DNA of 64,000 bases from Bacillus ndiopicus (GTDB taxonomy: Bacteria; Bacillota; Bacilli; Bacillales_A; Planococcaceae). The notes under the pieces were generated by a model that was not told the DNA's origin, made no database searches, and saw nothing but the letters and a program-made list of their open reading frames with translations. The stretch's first letter is position 1; the number at the start of each line of letters is the position of its first letter. Below are positions 1 to 8,127 of this stretch, in pieces. Where the stretch lies: assembly GCF_000612805.1 (NCBI RefSeq), contig NZ_HG964410.1, positions 1-64,000 of the forward strand. Direction: 5' to 3'. The position numbers and the translations under genes were made by a program.

Positions 1-81
1 TCGCTATCACTTTCAAGCGAACATGACATGAAGCAGTGCAGATGAGCAATTTTTTGTATGCAAATAGGATTTTCTATGGCG

Positions 82-223
82 TTCCTGATAGAAGTGCAAA
101 AGTTACTGATAAAACCTCAAAACTTACTGATAGAAGTGCGAAAGTTACTGATAGAACCCTAAAACTTGCTGATAGAAAGTAAAAATCTCCTGATAGGAAC
201 ATCAAGCCTATTGATTAAACATC
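82..223. repeat. 21-bp degenerate tandem array, type 1 (CTGATAGAA core)
   Basis: Six full units of exactly 21 bp start at 82, 103, 124, 145, 166 and 187, with a partial seventh at 208. Each carries a core close to CTGATAGAA. Units 1 and 3 share AGTGCRAAAG, while units 2 and 4 share AACCYYAAAAC, so the real repeat is a 42-bp dimer. Degeneracy rises toward the right end. Plus-strand frames are broken by the TGA and TAG inside the core. There are no unique spacers, so it is not a CRISPR. Confidence 0.85.
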
Positions 224-352
224 TAGGTATGGTCACAGATTTAGAAGAGAGACTAGTACGACATAAATCAATTAATCGTTATCACAGGATGTGATAACTT
301 CCACTCAACCCGAAAAAATCAAGATTAGAGTTAGCCCTAGTGTAATGGATAT

Positions 353-384
353 AAAAAAACTCAATAAGTATTGAGTTTTTTTTC
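353..384. terminator. Bidirectional rho-independent terminator
   Basis: The stem ACTCAATA-AGTATTGAGT is flanked by A-run and T-run on both sides. It lies just downstream of the minus-strand VOC gene and would end that transcript. Confidence 0.8.
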
Positions 385-399
385 CAATATCTCGATTGC

Positions 400-819
400 C
401 TAATCGGAAATTAAATATTTTTCTTTAAATATTGAACTCAATTCGCTCCAAACATCAAATTTATTTCCGTTTAAATCATAGAAAACAAAATTTCTTCCAG
501 AGTGTCCTCTGTTTTCTATTTCCCCAACTCTAATTTGTTTTTCTATAAAATCCTTATGTATAGCTTCTAAAGCACTCAGCCCGTTGACTTCGAATGTTAA
601 TGAAAAACGTTCTTCGCCATAAATATCGTAAAAATTTGCGCTTTGATTTTCATTAGACTTTACAAGAAATATACTTTGATTAGCAAAGTTAAGTATCGCT
701 TTATCTTCATCTTTATAACTCAATTCAGCCTCTAATTTGTTCACATACCAATCTGAAGAAAGTTCTACATTTAAAACAGGAATATAAGTTGTACCAACTC
801 TCAATAATTTTTCCTTCAC
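400..819 (-). CDS. VOC-fold (glyoxalase/bleomycin-resistance superfamily) protein
   Basis: A 139-aa protein of the vicinal oxygen chelate fold. The N-terminal TTYIPVLNVELSSDWY is the usual first beta-alpha unit. The C-terminal GRNFVFYDLNGNKFDVW matches the conserved DPDGN-type strand of this superfamily. Members bind a metal or small ligand as lyases, dioxygenases or antibiotic-binding proteins, and the substrate here cannot be read. The start is GTG: an out-of-frame ATG lies 4 bp upstream, and the GGGGGG site is well placed for the GTG. It is a single gene with a terminator directly behind it. Confidence 0.75.
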   Translation of the reverse strand: MKEKLLRVGTTYIPVLNVELSSDWYVNKLEAELSYKDEDKAILNFANQSIFLVKSNENQSANFYDIYGEERFSLTFEVNGLSALEAIHKDFIEKQIRVGEIENRGHSGRNFVFYDLNGNKFDVWSELSSIFKEKYLISD

Positions 820-839
820 TCATTTCCCCCCTTATAAGT

Positions 840-868
840 TTGTCATTTAGAGAATTCTGATAATATAA
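840..868 (+). promoter_or_regulatory. Possible sigma-A promoter of the grpB-like gene
   Basis: TTGTCA at 840-845 is followed after 17 bp by ATATAA at 863-868, or after 15 bp by TAATAT. It lies 60 bp before the ATG at 927, which has an AAAGGAG site. Confidence 0.4.
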
Positions 869-926
869 GTTTATCATAGGTATGAGCTAATAATGAATTA
901 ACACAATAAAACAAAAGGAGTTTCAA

Positions 927-1315
927 ATGTTGAGAAAAACAGAAATTGTCCCTTGGTCAAAAGAATGGAATAAATTATATATGAAAGAAGCTGAAATACT
1001 CAAGGGTATATTTGCAGATGAAATGATAAATATCTTTCATATAGGAAGTACATCTGTCCAATCAATAGACTATGCAAAACCAATAATTGATATTTTGATT
1101 GTAGTAAGAGATATAGAGCATATCGATTTATTCAATAACAAAATGAGCACCTTTAAATATGAAGCAAGGGGGAAAATGGAATACCTGAAAGAAGATATTT
1201 TGTCAAAGGGAAGGAGAAGCGAACGCATCATGTTCATATTTTTCAAACAGGTAACCAGAATATTAACAAACATTTAAAATTTAAAAGAACCAATCTATTA
1301 AAAAATAAAACCTGA
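927..1315 (+). pseudogene. GrpB/UPF0157-family gene, frameshifted and 3'-truncated
   Basis: The first 91 codons read as a GrpB (UPF0157) nucleotidyltransferase-like protein: VPWSKEWNKLYMKEAE, then HIGSTSVQSIDYAKPIIDIL, the family signature. Near 1199-1202 the reading frame moves by -1. In the shifted frame the text continues FVKGKEKRTHHVHIFQTGNQ, which is the expected next GrpB block (RTHHVH). That frame then stops at 1313-1315 after NKHLKFKRTNLLKNKT, well short of the usual 170-180 residues. Without the shift the original frame ends in unrelated residues at 1277. The gene is therefore doubly broken, unless the shift is a sequencing error. Confidence 0.8.
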
Positions 1316-1350
1316 GCGATTAATATTTTGTTAATCGTTCAGGTTTTTTG
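1309..1350. terminator. Bidirectional terminator between grpB remnant and LCP gene
   Basis: The 15-bp stem AACCTGAGCGATTAA / TTAATCGTTCAGGTT ends in TTTTTT on the plus strand and has A-residues upstream that serve the minus strand. It separates two convergent genes. Confidence 0.85.
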
Positions 1351-1351
1351 G

Positions 1352-2284
1352 CTATTGTTCAATCTCTAAATGCAGTTGCAAATTGTTACTAATATCCATT
1401 AACTCTTGCTCGTCAAATATATAGTACCAAAGTGTATCGATGCGCTGGCCATCACCTTTTTCAAATTGGAGCTGGTCAATATTTTTGTCTAAATTAGAGT
1501 ACAGCTTTTGCAATTGGTATAAATTATTCATTGGGAAGTTCATTTGGACATTATCACCTAGCACATCGAAAATATCGTTTAGCTTTAATAAAGTAGATGG
1601 GCTTGTTGCTTTTGTTGCGATAGCTTCAATTAATTGCTTTTGGCGTAACTGTCTGCCAAAATCACCTCGCGGGTCTTCGTAGCGAATACGTGTGAAGACA
1701 AGTGCCTCTTCTCCGTTTAGGGAAACCTCTCCTTTAGGGAAAGTATATTGTCTATGCGATAAATCTATGTCATTGTTAACTGTTACGTTACCTAGTACAT
1801 CAATAATTTGTAAAAAGCCCTCCATATTAACGGCCACATAATAATCAATCGGGATATTTAAAATATTTTCTACTGTGGCAATTGTCATAGGTATACCGCC
1901 ACGTGCATAAGCATGATTAATTTTTTCAACAGTGTTATTGCCAACGATTTCAACACGAGCATCTCGGGGGATGCTTAACATTTTTACGCTTTTTAGGTCT
2001 GGATTTACTGTTACTACAATCATTGTATCTGTTCGTCCACTATCATGCTCACGCTCATCAATTCCTAATAAAAGAACTGAGAATGGCTCAATATGCGGAA
2101 GTTTTTCAGAAACGATTTCTTCGTTGTGACCTAGATGCTCCTGTGATTGCATTTTTTCAACAGCTTTTTGGAAGGAGTAATATGTATATCCCCCGTAACT
2201 AGCTATACTGATTAATAATAAACTAATTAAAAACAATACGACCTTTTTCCAAGTTCGCATTTTAGGTTTTGTTCGCTTTTTCAT
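1352..2284 (-). CDS. LytR-CpsA-Psr (LCP) family cell-wall polymer ligase
   Basis: A 310-aa type II membrane protein. Residues about 14-35 form one membrane anchor behind a KKRTKPK basic tail, so the LCP domain is extracellular. LLLGIDER, SGRTDTMIV, SIPRDARV and the block FTRIRYEDPRGDFGR carry the conserved arginines and aspartates that bind the pyrophosphate lipid. LCP enzymes transfer teichoic acids or other anionic polymers from undecaprenyl phosphate to peptidoglycan. Length and layout fit the TagT/U/V group, but the sequence alone does not say which polymer is used. Confidence 0.88.
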   Translation of the reverse strand: MKKRTKPKMRTWKKVVLFLISLLLISIASYGGYTYYSFQKAVEKMQSQEHLGHNEEIVSEKLPHIEPFSVLLLGIDEREHDSGRTDTMIVVTVNPDLKSVKMLSIPRDARVEIVGNNTVEKINHAYARGGIPMTIATVENILNIPIDYYVAVNMEGFLQIIDVLGNVTVNNDIDLSHRQYTFPKGEVSLNGEEALVFTRIRYEDPRGDFGRQLRQKQLIEAIATKATSPSTLLKLNDIFDVLGDNVQMNFPMNNLYQLQKLYSNLDKNIDQLQFEKGDGQRIDTLWYYIFDEQELMDISNNLQLHLEIEQ

Positions 2285-2550
2285 ATTTAATCTCCGTTTT
2301 CTTTAATGAATTCATATAGACGTCATTATTTATAATAAAGTTGCGGAAAATAACTAGCTTGTTTTAGTATAAATTAACCTAGTTTGTTTGTCACTTCCTG
2401 TTCATCTCAAGTTCATGATATGTATGGAAGTGTATAATTATATAAATAAATTTTCATGATTCAGCAATGTTTTCTGTAGCGATAGAAGAAAATTTCCTCC
2501 TGAAACGAAAATTAATATTGCTCGTCAAATAGGGAAAGGGGGCGCTAAAA

Positions 2551-2961
2551 GTGAAAAGGAAAATAGTAGCTAGCTGTATAATAATTTTATGTGTGATTAC
2601 TGTTATTATTGGGGTTTCTTATATTCCACAAAAATTAATCAAAGTGAATTCAAAGGAAGTCGTGAAAATTGAAATCACAAATGGCCAGACAGGTGAAAAA
2701 ACAGAAATTATGAATCATGAACAAATTTCGCAAATACTTTTCAATTTAGCTGATATTACAATTCAAAAAGAGCAATCTGAGAAGGACTTCAAAGGGTATC
2801 ATTATTGGATAAAAATTTATACAGAAAAAGGCATAGCTCAGCAATTAACGATTCATGAGGCAGACACGATTATTTATAAGGACGTGCTCTATAAAACTAA
2901 AGGAAAGTCGATTGATAAAGCGTATATTGATCGCTTATTTACAGAAGTGACAAACATTTGA
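2551..2961 (+). CDS. Unrecognised membrane-anchored small protein
   Basis: A 136-aa protein with a GTG start behind AAAGGGGG. Residues 4-24 are one hydrophobic segment after MKRK, so it is a signal anchor or uncleaved signal peptide with no lipobox cysteine. The remainder looks like a small extracytoplasmic alpha/beta domain (KIEITNGQTGEKTEI, then QLTIHEADTIIYKDVLYKTK). It resembles the small secreted DUF5301-type proteins of bacilli, but I am not sure of that match. It stands between the divergent LCP gene and the NETI gene. Confidence 0.6.
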   Translation: MKRKIVASCIIILCVITVIIGVSYIPQKLIKVNSKEVVKIEITNGQTGEKTEIMNHEQISQILFNLADITIQKEQSEKDFKGYHYWIKIYTEKGIAQQLTIHEADTIIYKDVLYKTKGKSIDKAYIDRLFTEVTNI

Positions 2962-3027
2962 CGAAATTTAATTCTCTTTCATGCTATAGTAGTGATAACA
3001 GATATAGGCTTGGAAGGATGAAGAGTA

Positions 3028-3216
3028 TTGTCAAAAAAACAAGTTTGGTATGAGGTGCAAGATGATGAAACAATTGAGCAATGCCTAGAAAGAATGGAGC
3101 GAGATGGCTACTCAGTATGTGGAAGGAAGGAGGAGCCAGTATTCCATTTAGTAGATGGGGAACCAACGTATTTGCGCCAAAAAATTCAATTTAAAGGTAT
3201 ACTACGAAAAGAATAG
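3028..3216 (+). CDS. NETI-motif protein (YebG-like)
   Basis: A 62-aa protein starting at TTG behind GGAAGGA. The block DDETIEQCLERMERDGY followed by EEPVFHL and QKIQFKG is the conserved pattern of the NETI family (B. subtilis YebG), whose function is unknown. In B. subtilis it also sits directly upstream of purE, so the position supports the call. The ATG at 3016 is out of frame. The gene ends just before the PurBox region of the purine operon. Confidence 0.8.
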   Translation: MSKKQVWYEVQDDETIEQCLERMERDGYSVCGRKEEPVFHLVDGEPTYLRQKIQFKGILRKE

Positions 3217-3220
3217 TTCT

Positions 3221-3266
3221 AAAAACCGAACATTAATGTTTTCTGAAAATTTATCGTTCGCATTTT
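3221..3266 (+). promoter_or_regulatory. Two PurBox-like sites (PurR operator)
   Basis: AAAAACCGAACATTA at 3221-3235 and ATCGTTCGCATTTTT at 3252-3266 are inverted copies of a box with a central CGAA, about 17 bp apart. This is the arrangement bound by Bacillus PurR, which represses purine synthesis when PRPP is low. The boxes lie immediately upstream of the -35 region. Confidence 0.7.
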
Positions 3267-3299
3267 TGCATTGCTTTTATAGAAAAGGCTTGATAAAAT
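3266..3299 (+). promoter_or_regulatory. Promoter of the pur operon
   Basis: TTGCTT at 3271-3276 and TAAAAT at 3294-3299 are 17 bp apart. An alternative -35 is TTGCAT at 3266. The start would be near 3306, giving a leader of about 235 nt that contains the riboswitch. Confidence 0.6.
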
Positions 3300-3319
3300 G
3301 TGAACAGGAAAACATTTTA

Positions 3320-3391
3320 CCCACACATATATGCTAGAGGATATGGCTTTAGTGTTTCTACCCGGTACCGTAAATTCCGGACTATGTTGGG
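3320..3391 (+). promoter_or_regulatory. Purine riboswitch aptamer, guanine type
   Basis: The core reads GGATATGG, then GTTTCTACCCGG, CCGTAAA and CCGGACTATG, the signature of the purine riboswitch. P1 is formed by CCCACACATA and TATGTTGGG. The discriminating base in GACTATG is C, as in guanine/hypoxanthine aptamers; adenine aptamers have U (GATTATG). This should turn off the purine operon when guanine is plentiful, as for the B. subtilis pur operon leader. Confidence 0.92.
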
Positions 3392-3505
3392 AAGCAACTA
3401 TTCAATTTTGGAATGATATAAAAAGAAAGCAAATTCTTTTATTTATTCAGTCCTTGGGTAGTTTGCTTTCTAGTACATAGAAAGCGAACTATTCAAGGAT
3501 TTTTT
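3388..3505 (+). terminator. Riboswitch expression platform with intrinsic terminator
   Basis: The terminator stem TAGTTTGCTTTCT (3459-3471) pairs with AGAAAGCGAACTA (3479-3491), followed by a T-run at about 3499-3505. GGAAGCAACTA directly after P1 and AGAAAGCAAA at 3424-3433 are both complementary to the 5' arm, so either can act as antiterminator when the aptamer is empty. Confidence 0.82.
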
Positions 3506-3539
3506 GATTTAAAGTAAATATTTATTTAAGGAGTGCGAG

Positions 3540-4031
3540 ATGATGAACCCAAAAATTGGCGTTATTATGGGAAGCTCTAGCGATTGGGAGACAATGAAAC
3601 ATGCATGCGAAATATTGGATGAGCTAAAAGTATCTTATGAAAAGCAGGTGGTGTCAGCACATCGCACACCAGATTTAATGTTTGAATATGCAGAGACAGC
3701 GCGTGGACGCGGCATTCAAGTAATTATTGCAGGTGCTGGTGGTGCAGCGCATTTACCAGGGATGGTAGCAGCAAAAACAACATTACCGGTTATCGGTGTT
3801 CCAGTGCAATCGAAGGCATTAAACGGTCTAGATTCTTTATTATCAATTGTACAAATGCCAGGTGGCGTACCTGTTGCAACAGTTGCAATTGGAAAAGCAG
3901 GTGCAACGAATGCAGGCTTACTTGCAGCACAAATTTTATCTACAACAGATGTAGAAATTGCAGAGCGTTTGGAAAAGCGTCGTGAAGCAATTAAGCAACA
4001 AGTGTTAGAAAGCACAGGTGAACTACAGTGA
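3540..4031 (+). CDS. purE: N5-carboxyaminoimidazole ribonucleotide mutase PurE
   Basis: A 163-aa class I PurE, which converts N5-CAIR to CAIR in de novo purine synthesis. [10 protein letters not shown] near the start, SAHRTPD with the catalytic histidine, and [14 protein letters not shown] are the family signatures. An AAGGAGTGCGAG site precedes tandem ATG codons; the first is used here. It is the first gene of the twelve-gene operon and overlaps purK by four bases (GTGA), consistent with translational coupling to the enzyme that makes its substrate. Confidence 0.96.
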   Translation: MMNPKIGVIMGSSSDWETMKHACEILDELKVSYEKQVVSAHRTPDLMFEYAETARGRGIQVIIAGAGGAAHLPGMVAAKTTLPVIGVPVQSKALNGLDSLLSIVQMPGGVPVATVAIGKAGATNAGLLAAQILSTTDVEIAERLEKRREAIKQQVLESTGELQ

Positions 4032-5152
4032 CAAAAGTTATTTATCCAGGGCAAACAATCGGAATTATTGGCGGTGGTCAATTAGGACGTATGATGGCTT
4101 TAGCAGCAAAGGAAGCAGGCTTTAAAATTGCTGTATTGGAGCCTGCAATGGATTCACCATGCGGACAAGTTGCCGATGTTAGAATTGTAGCTGCATATGA
4201 TGATGAAGCAGCATTGGAAGAGTTAGCAGAAGTTAGTGATGTTATCACATACGAATTTGAAAATATTGATTACGAAGGTTTAAAGCGATTAACACAGATT
4301 GCATATGTGCCACAAGGTGCGGAGCTTGTTCGTATTACACAAAATCGTGTGACAGAAAAGGCTGCAATTGTAGAGGCAGGCTGTCCAGTAGCGCCTTACG
4401 TTGTAGCAGAAAGCTATGTAGAGCTTGTGGCTCAAATCCATGAAGTAGGTTTCCCTTGTATCGTTAAGACTGCTCGTGGTGGCTATGATGGGAAAGGTCA
4501 GCAGCTATTAAAATCAGCAGATGATTTACCTTTAGTGGAAGAGTTGTTTAAACATTCTGTTTGCATTGCTGAAGGATTTGTACCTTTTGAAAAAGAAATA
4601 TCTGTTATCGTACAACGCAATGGACAAGGTCAAACATGCTGCTTACCTGTTGGAGAAAATATTCATGTGAATCATATTTTACATGAAACAATTGTACCAG
4701 CGCGTATTGCAAAAACGACTTATGAAAAAGCGACAGAGGCTGCAACAAAAATTGCAGATTCTTTAGATTTAGTAGGTACTTTAGCTGTTGAAATGTTCGT
4801 TTTAGAGAATGGGGAACTTGTAATTAATGAATTAGCACCAAGACCACATAATTCTGGGCATTATTCAATTGAAGCATGCAATATTTCTCAATTTGGACAG
4901 CATATTAGAGCAGTATGTGGCTGGCCATTACGTCAGCCTAAATTATGGGCACCAACAGTTTCAATTAATATTTTAGGTCAACATGTAATTCCCTTAACCA
5001 ATTCAATAGCAAAATACCCAGACTGGTCAGTTCATCTTTATGGAAAAGCTGAGGCAAAGGTGAACCGTAAAATGGGGCATGTTACAATAATGGCAGATGA
5101 TATGGACATAATACTACAACAAATAAATCAATCTGGCATTTGGTCAGAATAA
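4028..5152 (+). CDS. purK: N5-carboxyaminoimidazole ribonucleotide synthase PurK
   Basis: A 374-aa ATP-grasp enzyme that carboxylates AIR with ATP and bicarbonate to give N5-[22 protein letters not shown] at the N-terminus, [11 protein letters not shown] in the ATP-grasp loop and [18 protein letters not shown] at the metal site are typical. It starts with GTG within the purE stop (GTGA overlap). Length is normal for the family (about 380). The PurK plus class I PurE pair replaces the one-step CO2-dependent enzyme of animals. Confidence 0.96.
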   Translation: MTKVIYPGQTIGIIGGGQLGRMMALAAKEAGFKIAVLEPAMDSPCGQVADVRIVAAYDDEAALEELAEVSDVITYEFENIDYEGLKRLTQIAYVPQGAELVRITQNRVTEKAAIVEAGCPVAPYVVAESYVELVAQIHEVGFPCIVKTARGGYDGKGQQLLKSADDLPLVEELFKHSVCIAEGFVPFEKEISVIVQRNGQGQTCCLPVGENIHVNHILHETIVPARIAKTTYEKATEAATKIADSLDLVGTLAVEMFVLENGELVINELAPRPHNSGHYSIEACNISQFGQHIRAVCGWPLRQPKLWAPTVSINILGQHVIPLTNSIAKYPDWSVHLYGKAEAKVNRKMGHVTIMADDMDIILQQINQSGIWSE

Positions 5153-5167
5153 GGGGAGTAAATACAG

Positions 5168-6463
5168 ATGATCGAACGTTACACACGACCAGAAATGGGT
5201 GCAATCTGGACAGAGCAAAATAAATATCAAGCATGGCTAGAAGTTGAAATTTTAGCATGCGAGGCATGGGCTGAAATTGGAGATATTCCACATGAGGATG
5301 TAGCAAAAATTCGCGCTAACGCTTCATTTGATGTGAACCGGATTTTGGAAATCGAAGAAGAAACACGCCATGATGTAGTAGCGTTCACACGTGCTGTATC
5401 AGAAACGCTTGGCGAAGAGCGCAAATGGGTGCATTATGGATTAACTTCAACAGATGTTGTAGATACAGCATTATCTTATTTAATCAAACAGGCAAATGAT
5501 ATTTTACGTAAGGATTTACACAATTTTATTGAAATTATTGCAGAAAAGGCAAAAGAGCATAAATATACAGTTATGATGGGACGAACACATGGTGTACATG
5601 CGGAGCCAACAACGTTTGGTTTAAAGCTAGCATTGTGGCATGAGGAAATGAAACGTAACTTGGAGCGTTTTGAAGCTGCTGCGAAAATTATCGAAACAGG
5701 TAAAATGAGCGGTGCGGTTGGGACGTATGCCAATATAGACCCTCGCGTAGAGCAATATGTGTGTGAAAAGTTAGGACTAGCCGCAGCGCCGATTTCAACA
5801 CAAACATTACAGCGTGACCGTCATGCGCAGTATTTTTCAACACTTGCTTTAATTGCCACATCTATTGAAAAATTTGCGACAGAAATACGAGGTCTGCAAA
5901 AATCAGAGCAACGCGAAGTGGAGGAGGCGTTTGGTAAAGGGCAAAAGGGCTCGTCTGCTATGCCACATAAACGCAACCCAATCGGCTCTGAGAACATGAC
6001 AGGGATGGCAAGGTTGATTCGAGGATATATGCTTACTGCCTATGAAAATGTAGCGCTTTGGCATGAGCGTGATATTTCACATTCATCTGCAGAGCGTGTC
6101 ATTATTCCTGATGCAACAATCGCACTTAACTATATGTTAAATCGCTTTGGAAACATCGTTAAAAACTTAACTGTATTCCCTGAAAATATGAAGCGCAATA
6201 TGGATCGTACATTCGGTTTGATTTATTCACAACGTATTTTATTAGCTTTGATTGATAAAGGCTTAGTTCGTGAAGAAGCCTATGATACAGTACAGCCACT
6301 TACAGCACGCGCATGGGATGAACAAATTGGATTCCGTTCATTAGTAGAAGCAAACGAAAAAATTATGACTTACTTATCACCAGAAGAAATTGATGATTGC
6401 TTCGATTATAACTATCACATTCAACATGTTGATATGATTTTTGAACGATTAGGCTTAAATTAA
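5168..6463 (+). CDS. purB: Adenylosuccinate lyase PurB
   Basis: A 431-aa member of the fumarase/aspartase superfamily. It acts twice in purine synthesis: SAICAR to AICAR plus fumarate, and adenylosuccinate to AMP plus fumarate. The superfamily signature [17 protein letters not shown] with the catalytic flexible loop is present, as are TSTDVVDTA and [17 protein letters not shown] follows a GGGGAG site 15 bp behind purK. The length equals that of B. subtilis PurB. Confidence 0.97.
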   Translation: MIERYTRPEMGAIWTEQNKYQAWLEVEILACEAWAEIGDIPHEDVAKIRANASFDVNRILEIEEETRHDVVAFTRAVSETLGEERKWVHYGLTSTDVVDTALSYLIKQANDILRKDLHNFIEIIAEKAKEHKYTVMMGRTHGVHAEPTTFGLKLALWHEEMKRNLERFEAAAKIIETGKMSGAVGTYANIDPRVEQYVCEKLGLAAAPISTQTLQRDRHAQYFSTLALIATSIEKFATEIRGLQKSEQREVEEAFGKGQKGSSAMPHKRNPIGSENMTGMARLIRGYMLTAYENVALWHERDISHSSAERVIIPDATIALNYMLNRFGNIVKNLTVFPENMKRNMDRTFGLIYSQRILLALIDKGLVREEAYDTVQPLTARAWDEQIGFRSLVEANEKIMTYLSPEEIDDCFDYNYHIQHVDMIFERLGLN

Positions 6464-6481
6464 TCGCAGGGGGAATCCGCA

Positions 6482-7192
6482 ATGAATAAAGGTCAGCTAT
6501 TATACGAAGGCAAGGCAAAACGTCTGTATGCTACAGAAGATACTAATATTTTATTTGTAGAGTACAAAGACAGTGCGACAGCATTTAATGGCGAGAAAAA
6601 AGAAGAAATTGCTGGTAAAGGCATTTTAAATAACCGCATAACAACGTTGATTTTTGAAAAATTGCAAGAGCATGGTATTGCATCGCATTTTATTAAACGT
6701 TTGTCAGACAATGAGCAACTTGTAAAAAAAGTAGACATTATTCCAATTGAAGTTGTTGTTCGCAATATTGCAGCGGGTAGCCTAGCGAAGCGCTTGGGCT
6801 TTGAAGAAGGCAGACCACTGACACGCCCAATTGTAGAATTTTATTATAAAGATGATGCACTGGGGGACCCGTTTATTACAACGGAGCATATCGATGTGTT
6901 AGGTATAGCGACAGCACAGCAAGTACAAGCCTTGTATGATAATGCGCTACAGGTGAATAAAGTATTGCAGCCATTGTTTGAAGAGGTAGGCGTCCAACTA
7001 ATTGATTTTAAATTGGAGTTTGGGCTTGATGAAGCGGGAGAAGTGTTACTAGCAGATGAAATTTCGCCAGATACATGTCGTTTATGGGATGCCAAGACAA
7101 AACGTAAGCTTGACAAAGACGTATTCCGACGTGATTTAGGTAATTTAACAGAAGTTTATGAAATTATTTTAAAAAAACTTGGAGGCAAATAA
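6482..7192 (+). CDS. purC: SAICAR synthetase PurC
   Basis: A 236-aa phosphoribosylaminoimidazole-succinocarboxamide synthase, which joins CAIR and aspartate using [16 protein letters not shown] at the start is the nucleotide-binding loop. [15 protein letters not shown] and [14 protein letters not shown] are the two PROSITE-type signatures. It is preceded by CAGGGGG and followed by purS after two bases. Nothing is unusual in the sequence. Confidence 0.97.
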   Translation: MNKGQLLYEGKAKRLYATEDTNILFVEYKDSATAFNGEKKEEIAGKGILNNRITTLIFEKLQEHGIASHFIKRLSDNEQLVKKVDIIPIEVVVRNIAAGSLAKRLGFEEGRPLTRPIVEFYYKDDALGDPFITTEHIDVLGIATAQQVQALYDNALQVNKVLQPLFEEVGVQLIDFKLEFGLDEAGEVLLADEISPDTCRLWDAKTKRKLDKDVFRRDLGNLTEVYEIILKKLGGK

Positions 7193-7194
7193 TC

Positions 7195-7440
7195 ATGAAA
7201 AAAGTGAAAATTTACGTAACATTAAAAGAAAGCATTTTAGACCCACAAGGCTCAGCAGTACAAGGTTCTTTAAAGAAAATCGGCTACGAGGAAGTAGCAG
7301 ACTTACGTATCGGTAAATACCTAGAATTAACAATCGGTGACACAACTCGTGATATCGATACAATCGTTAAAGAAATGTGCGAAAAAGTGTTAACAAACAC
7401 TGTAATCGAAAACTACCGCTATGAAGTCGAGGAGGCTTAA
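7195..7440 (+). CDS. purS: FGAM synthase subunit PurS
   Basis: An 81-aa small subunit of the three-part phosphoribosylformylglycinamidine synthase PurSQL found in Gram-positives and archaea. KIYVTLKESILDPQG at the N-terminus and the compact alpha/beta layout are typical. PurS bridges PurQ and PurL and helps channel ammonia. A GGAGG site overlaps the end of purC, and purQ begins three bases after the stop, so all three subunits are made together. Confidence 0.96.
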   Translation: MKKVKIYVTLKESILDPQGSAVQGSLKKIGYEEVADLRIGKYLELTIGDTTRDIDTIVKEMCEKVLTNTVIENYRYEVEEA

Positions 7441-7443
7441 TCC

Positions 7444-8127
7444 ATGAAATTTGCAGTGCTCGTTTTTCCAGGATCGAACTGTGATATCGATATGTATCAT
7501 GCGATCAAGGATGAATTAGGTGAAGAAGTAGAATACGTTTGGCATACAGAAACATCTTTAGAAGGCTTTGATGGTGCATTAGTTCCTGGGGGCTTCTCTT
7601 ACGGTGACTACTTACGCTGTGGAGCTATGGCGAACCAATCAAATATTATGAAGGCTTTAAAGGAATTTGCAGCGCAAGGTAAGCCAGTATTAGGGGTTTG
7701 TAATGGGTTCCAAATCTTAACAGAAGCAGGTCTTTTACCAGGTGCATTATTACGTAACAAAAACTTAAAATTCATGTGCCGTACAGTTCAACTTAAAGTT
7801 GAAAATAATAATACATTATTTACGAATCAGTACGAAGCTAATGAAATTATCGATATTCCAATCGCTCACGGTGAAGGAAACTACTACTGTGACGAGGAAA
7901 CATTAGAATCATTAAAAGCAAACAATCAAATTGCTTTCACATATTCAGGTGACAATCCCAACGGTTCTTTAGCTGATATTGCGGGAATCATCAATGAGCA
8001 AGGAAATGTACTTGGTATGATGCCACACCCTGAGCGTGCGGCTAATGAAATCGTAGGCGGCGCAGACGGTTTAAAATTATTCAAATCAATTTTGAAGCAG
8101 TGGGGGGAACAACATGTCAACAAATAA
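7444..8127 (+). CDS. purQ: FGAM synthase glutaminase subunit PurQ
   Basis: A 227-aa class I glutamine amidotransferase that supplies ammonia to Pur[13 protein letters not shown] opens the protein. [15 protein letters not shown] holds the nucleophilic cysteine. [10 protein letters not shown] and MMPHPERA carry the histidine-glutamate part of the triad. The last 14 bases overlap the start of purL, and the purL ribosome binding site GGGGGG lies inside purQ, indicating coupling. Confidence 0.97.
   Translation: MKFAVLVFPGSNCDIDMYHAIKDELGEEVEYVWHTETSLEGFDGALVPGGFSYGDYLRCGAMANQSNIMKALKEFAAQGKPVLGVCNGFQILTEAGLLPGALLRNKNLKFMCRTVQLKVENNNTLFTNQYEANEIIDIPIAHGEGNYYCDEETLESLKANNQIAFTYSGDNPNGSLADIAGIINEQGNVLGMMPHPERAANEIVGGADGLKLFKSILKQWGEQHVNK

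Larger units (their letters stand above)
1..399. other. Gene-free left end with repeat array and terminator
   Basis: I see no gene in this stretch. It holds a 21-bp tandem array at 82-223 and a bidirectional terminator at 353-384, both listed separately. The rest is AT-rich with no recognisable coding pattern. Confidence 0.6.

Noticed and set aside
1070..1273. 67-residue minus-strand frame opposite the GrpB gene
   Set aside because: It is antisense to recognisable GrpB codons, with no ribosome site.
3320..3391. Adenine-type riboswitch
   Set aside because: The discriminating base in GACTATG is C, which fits guanine and hypoxanthine.
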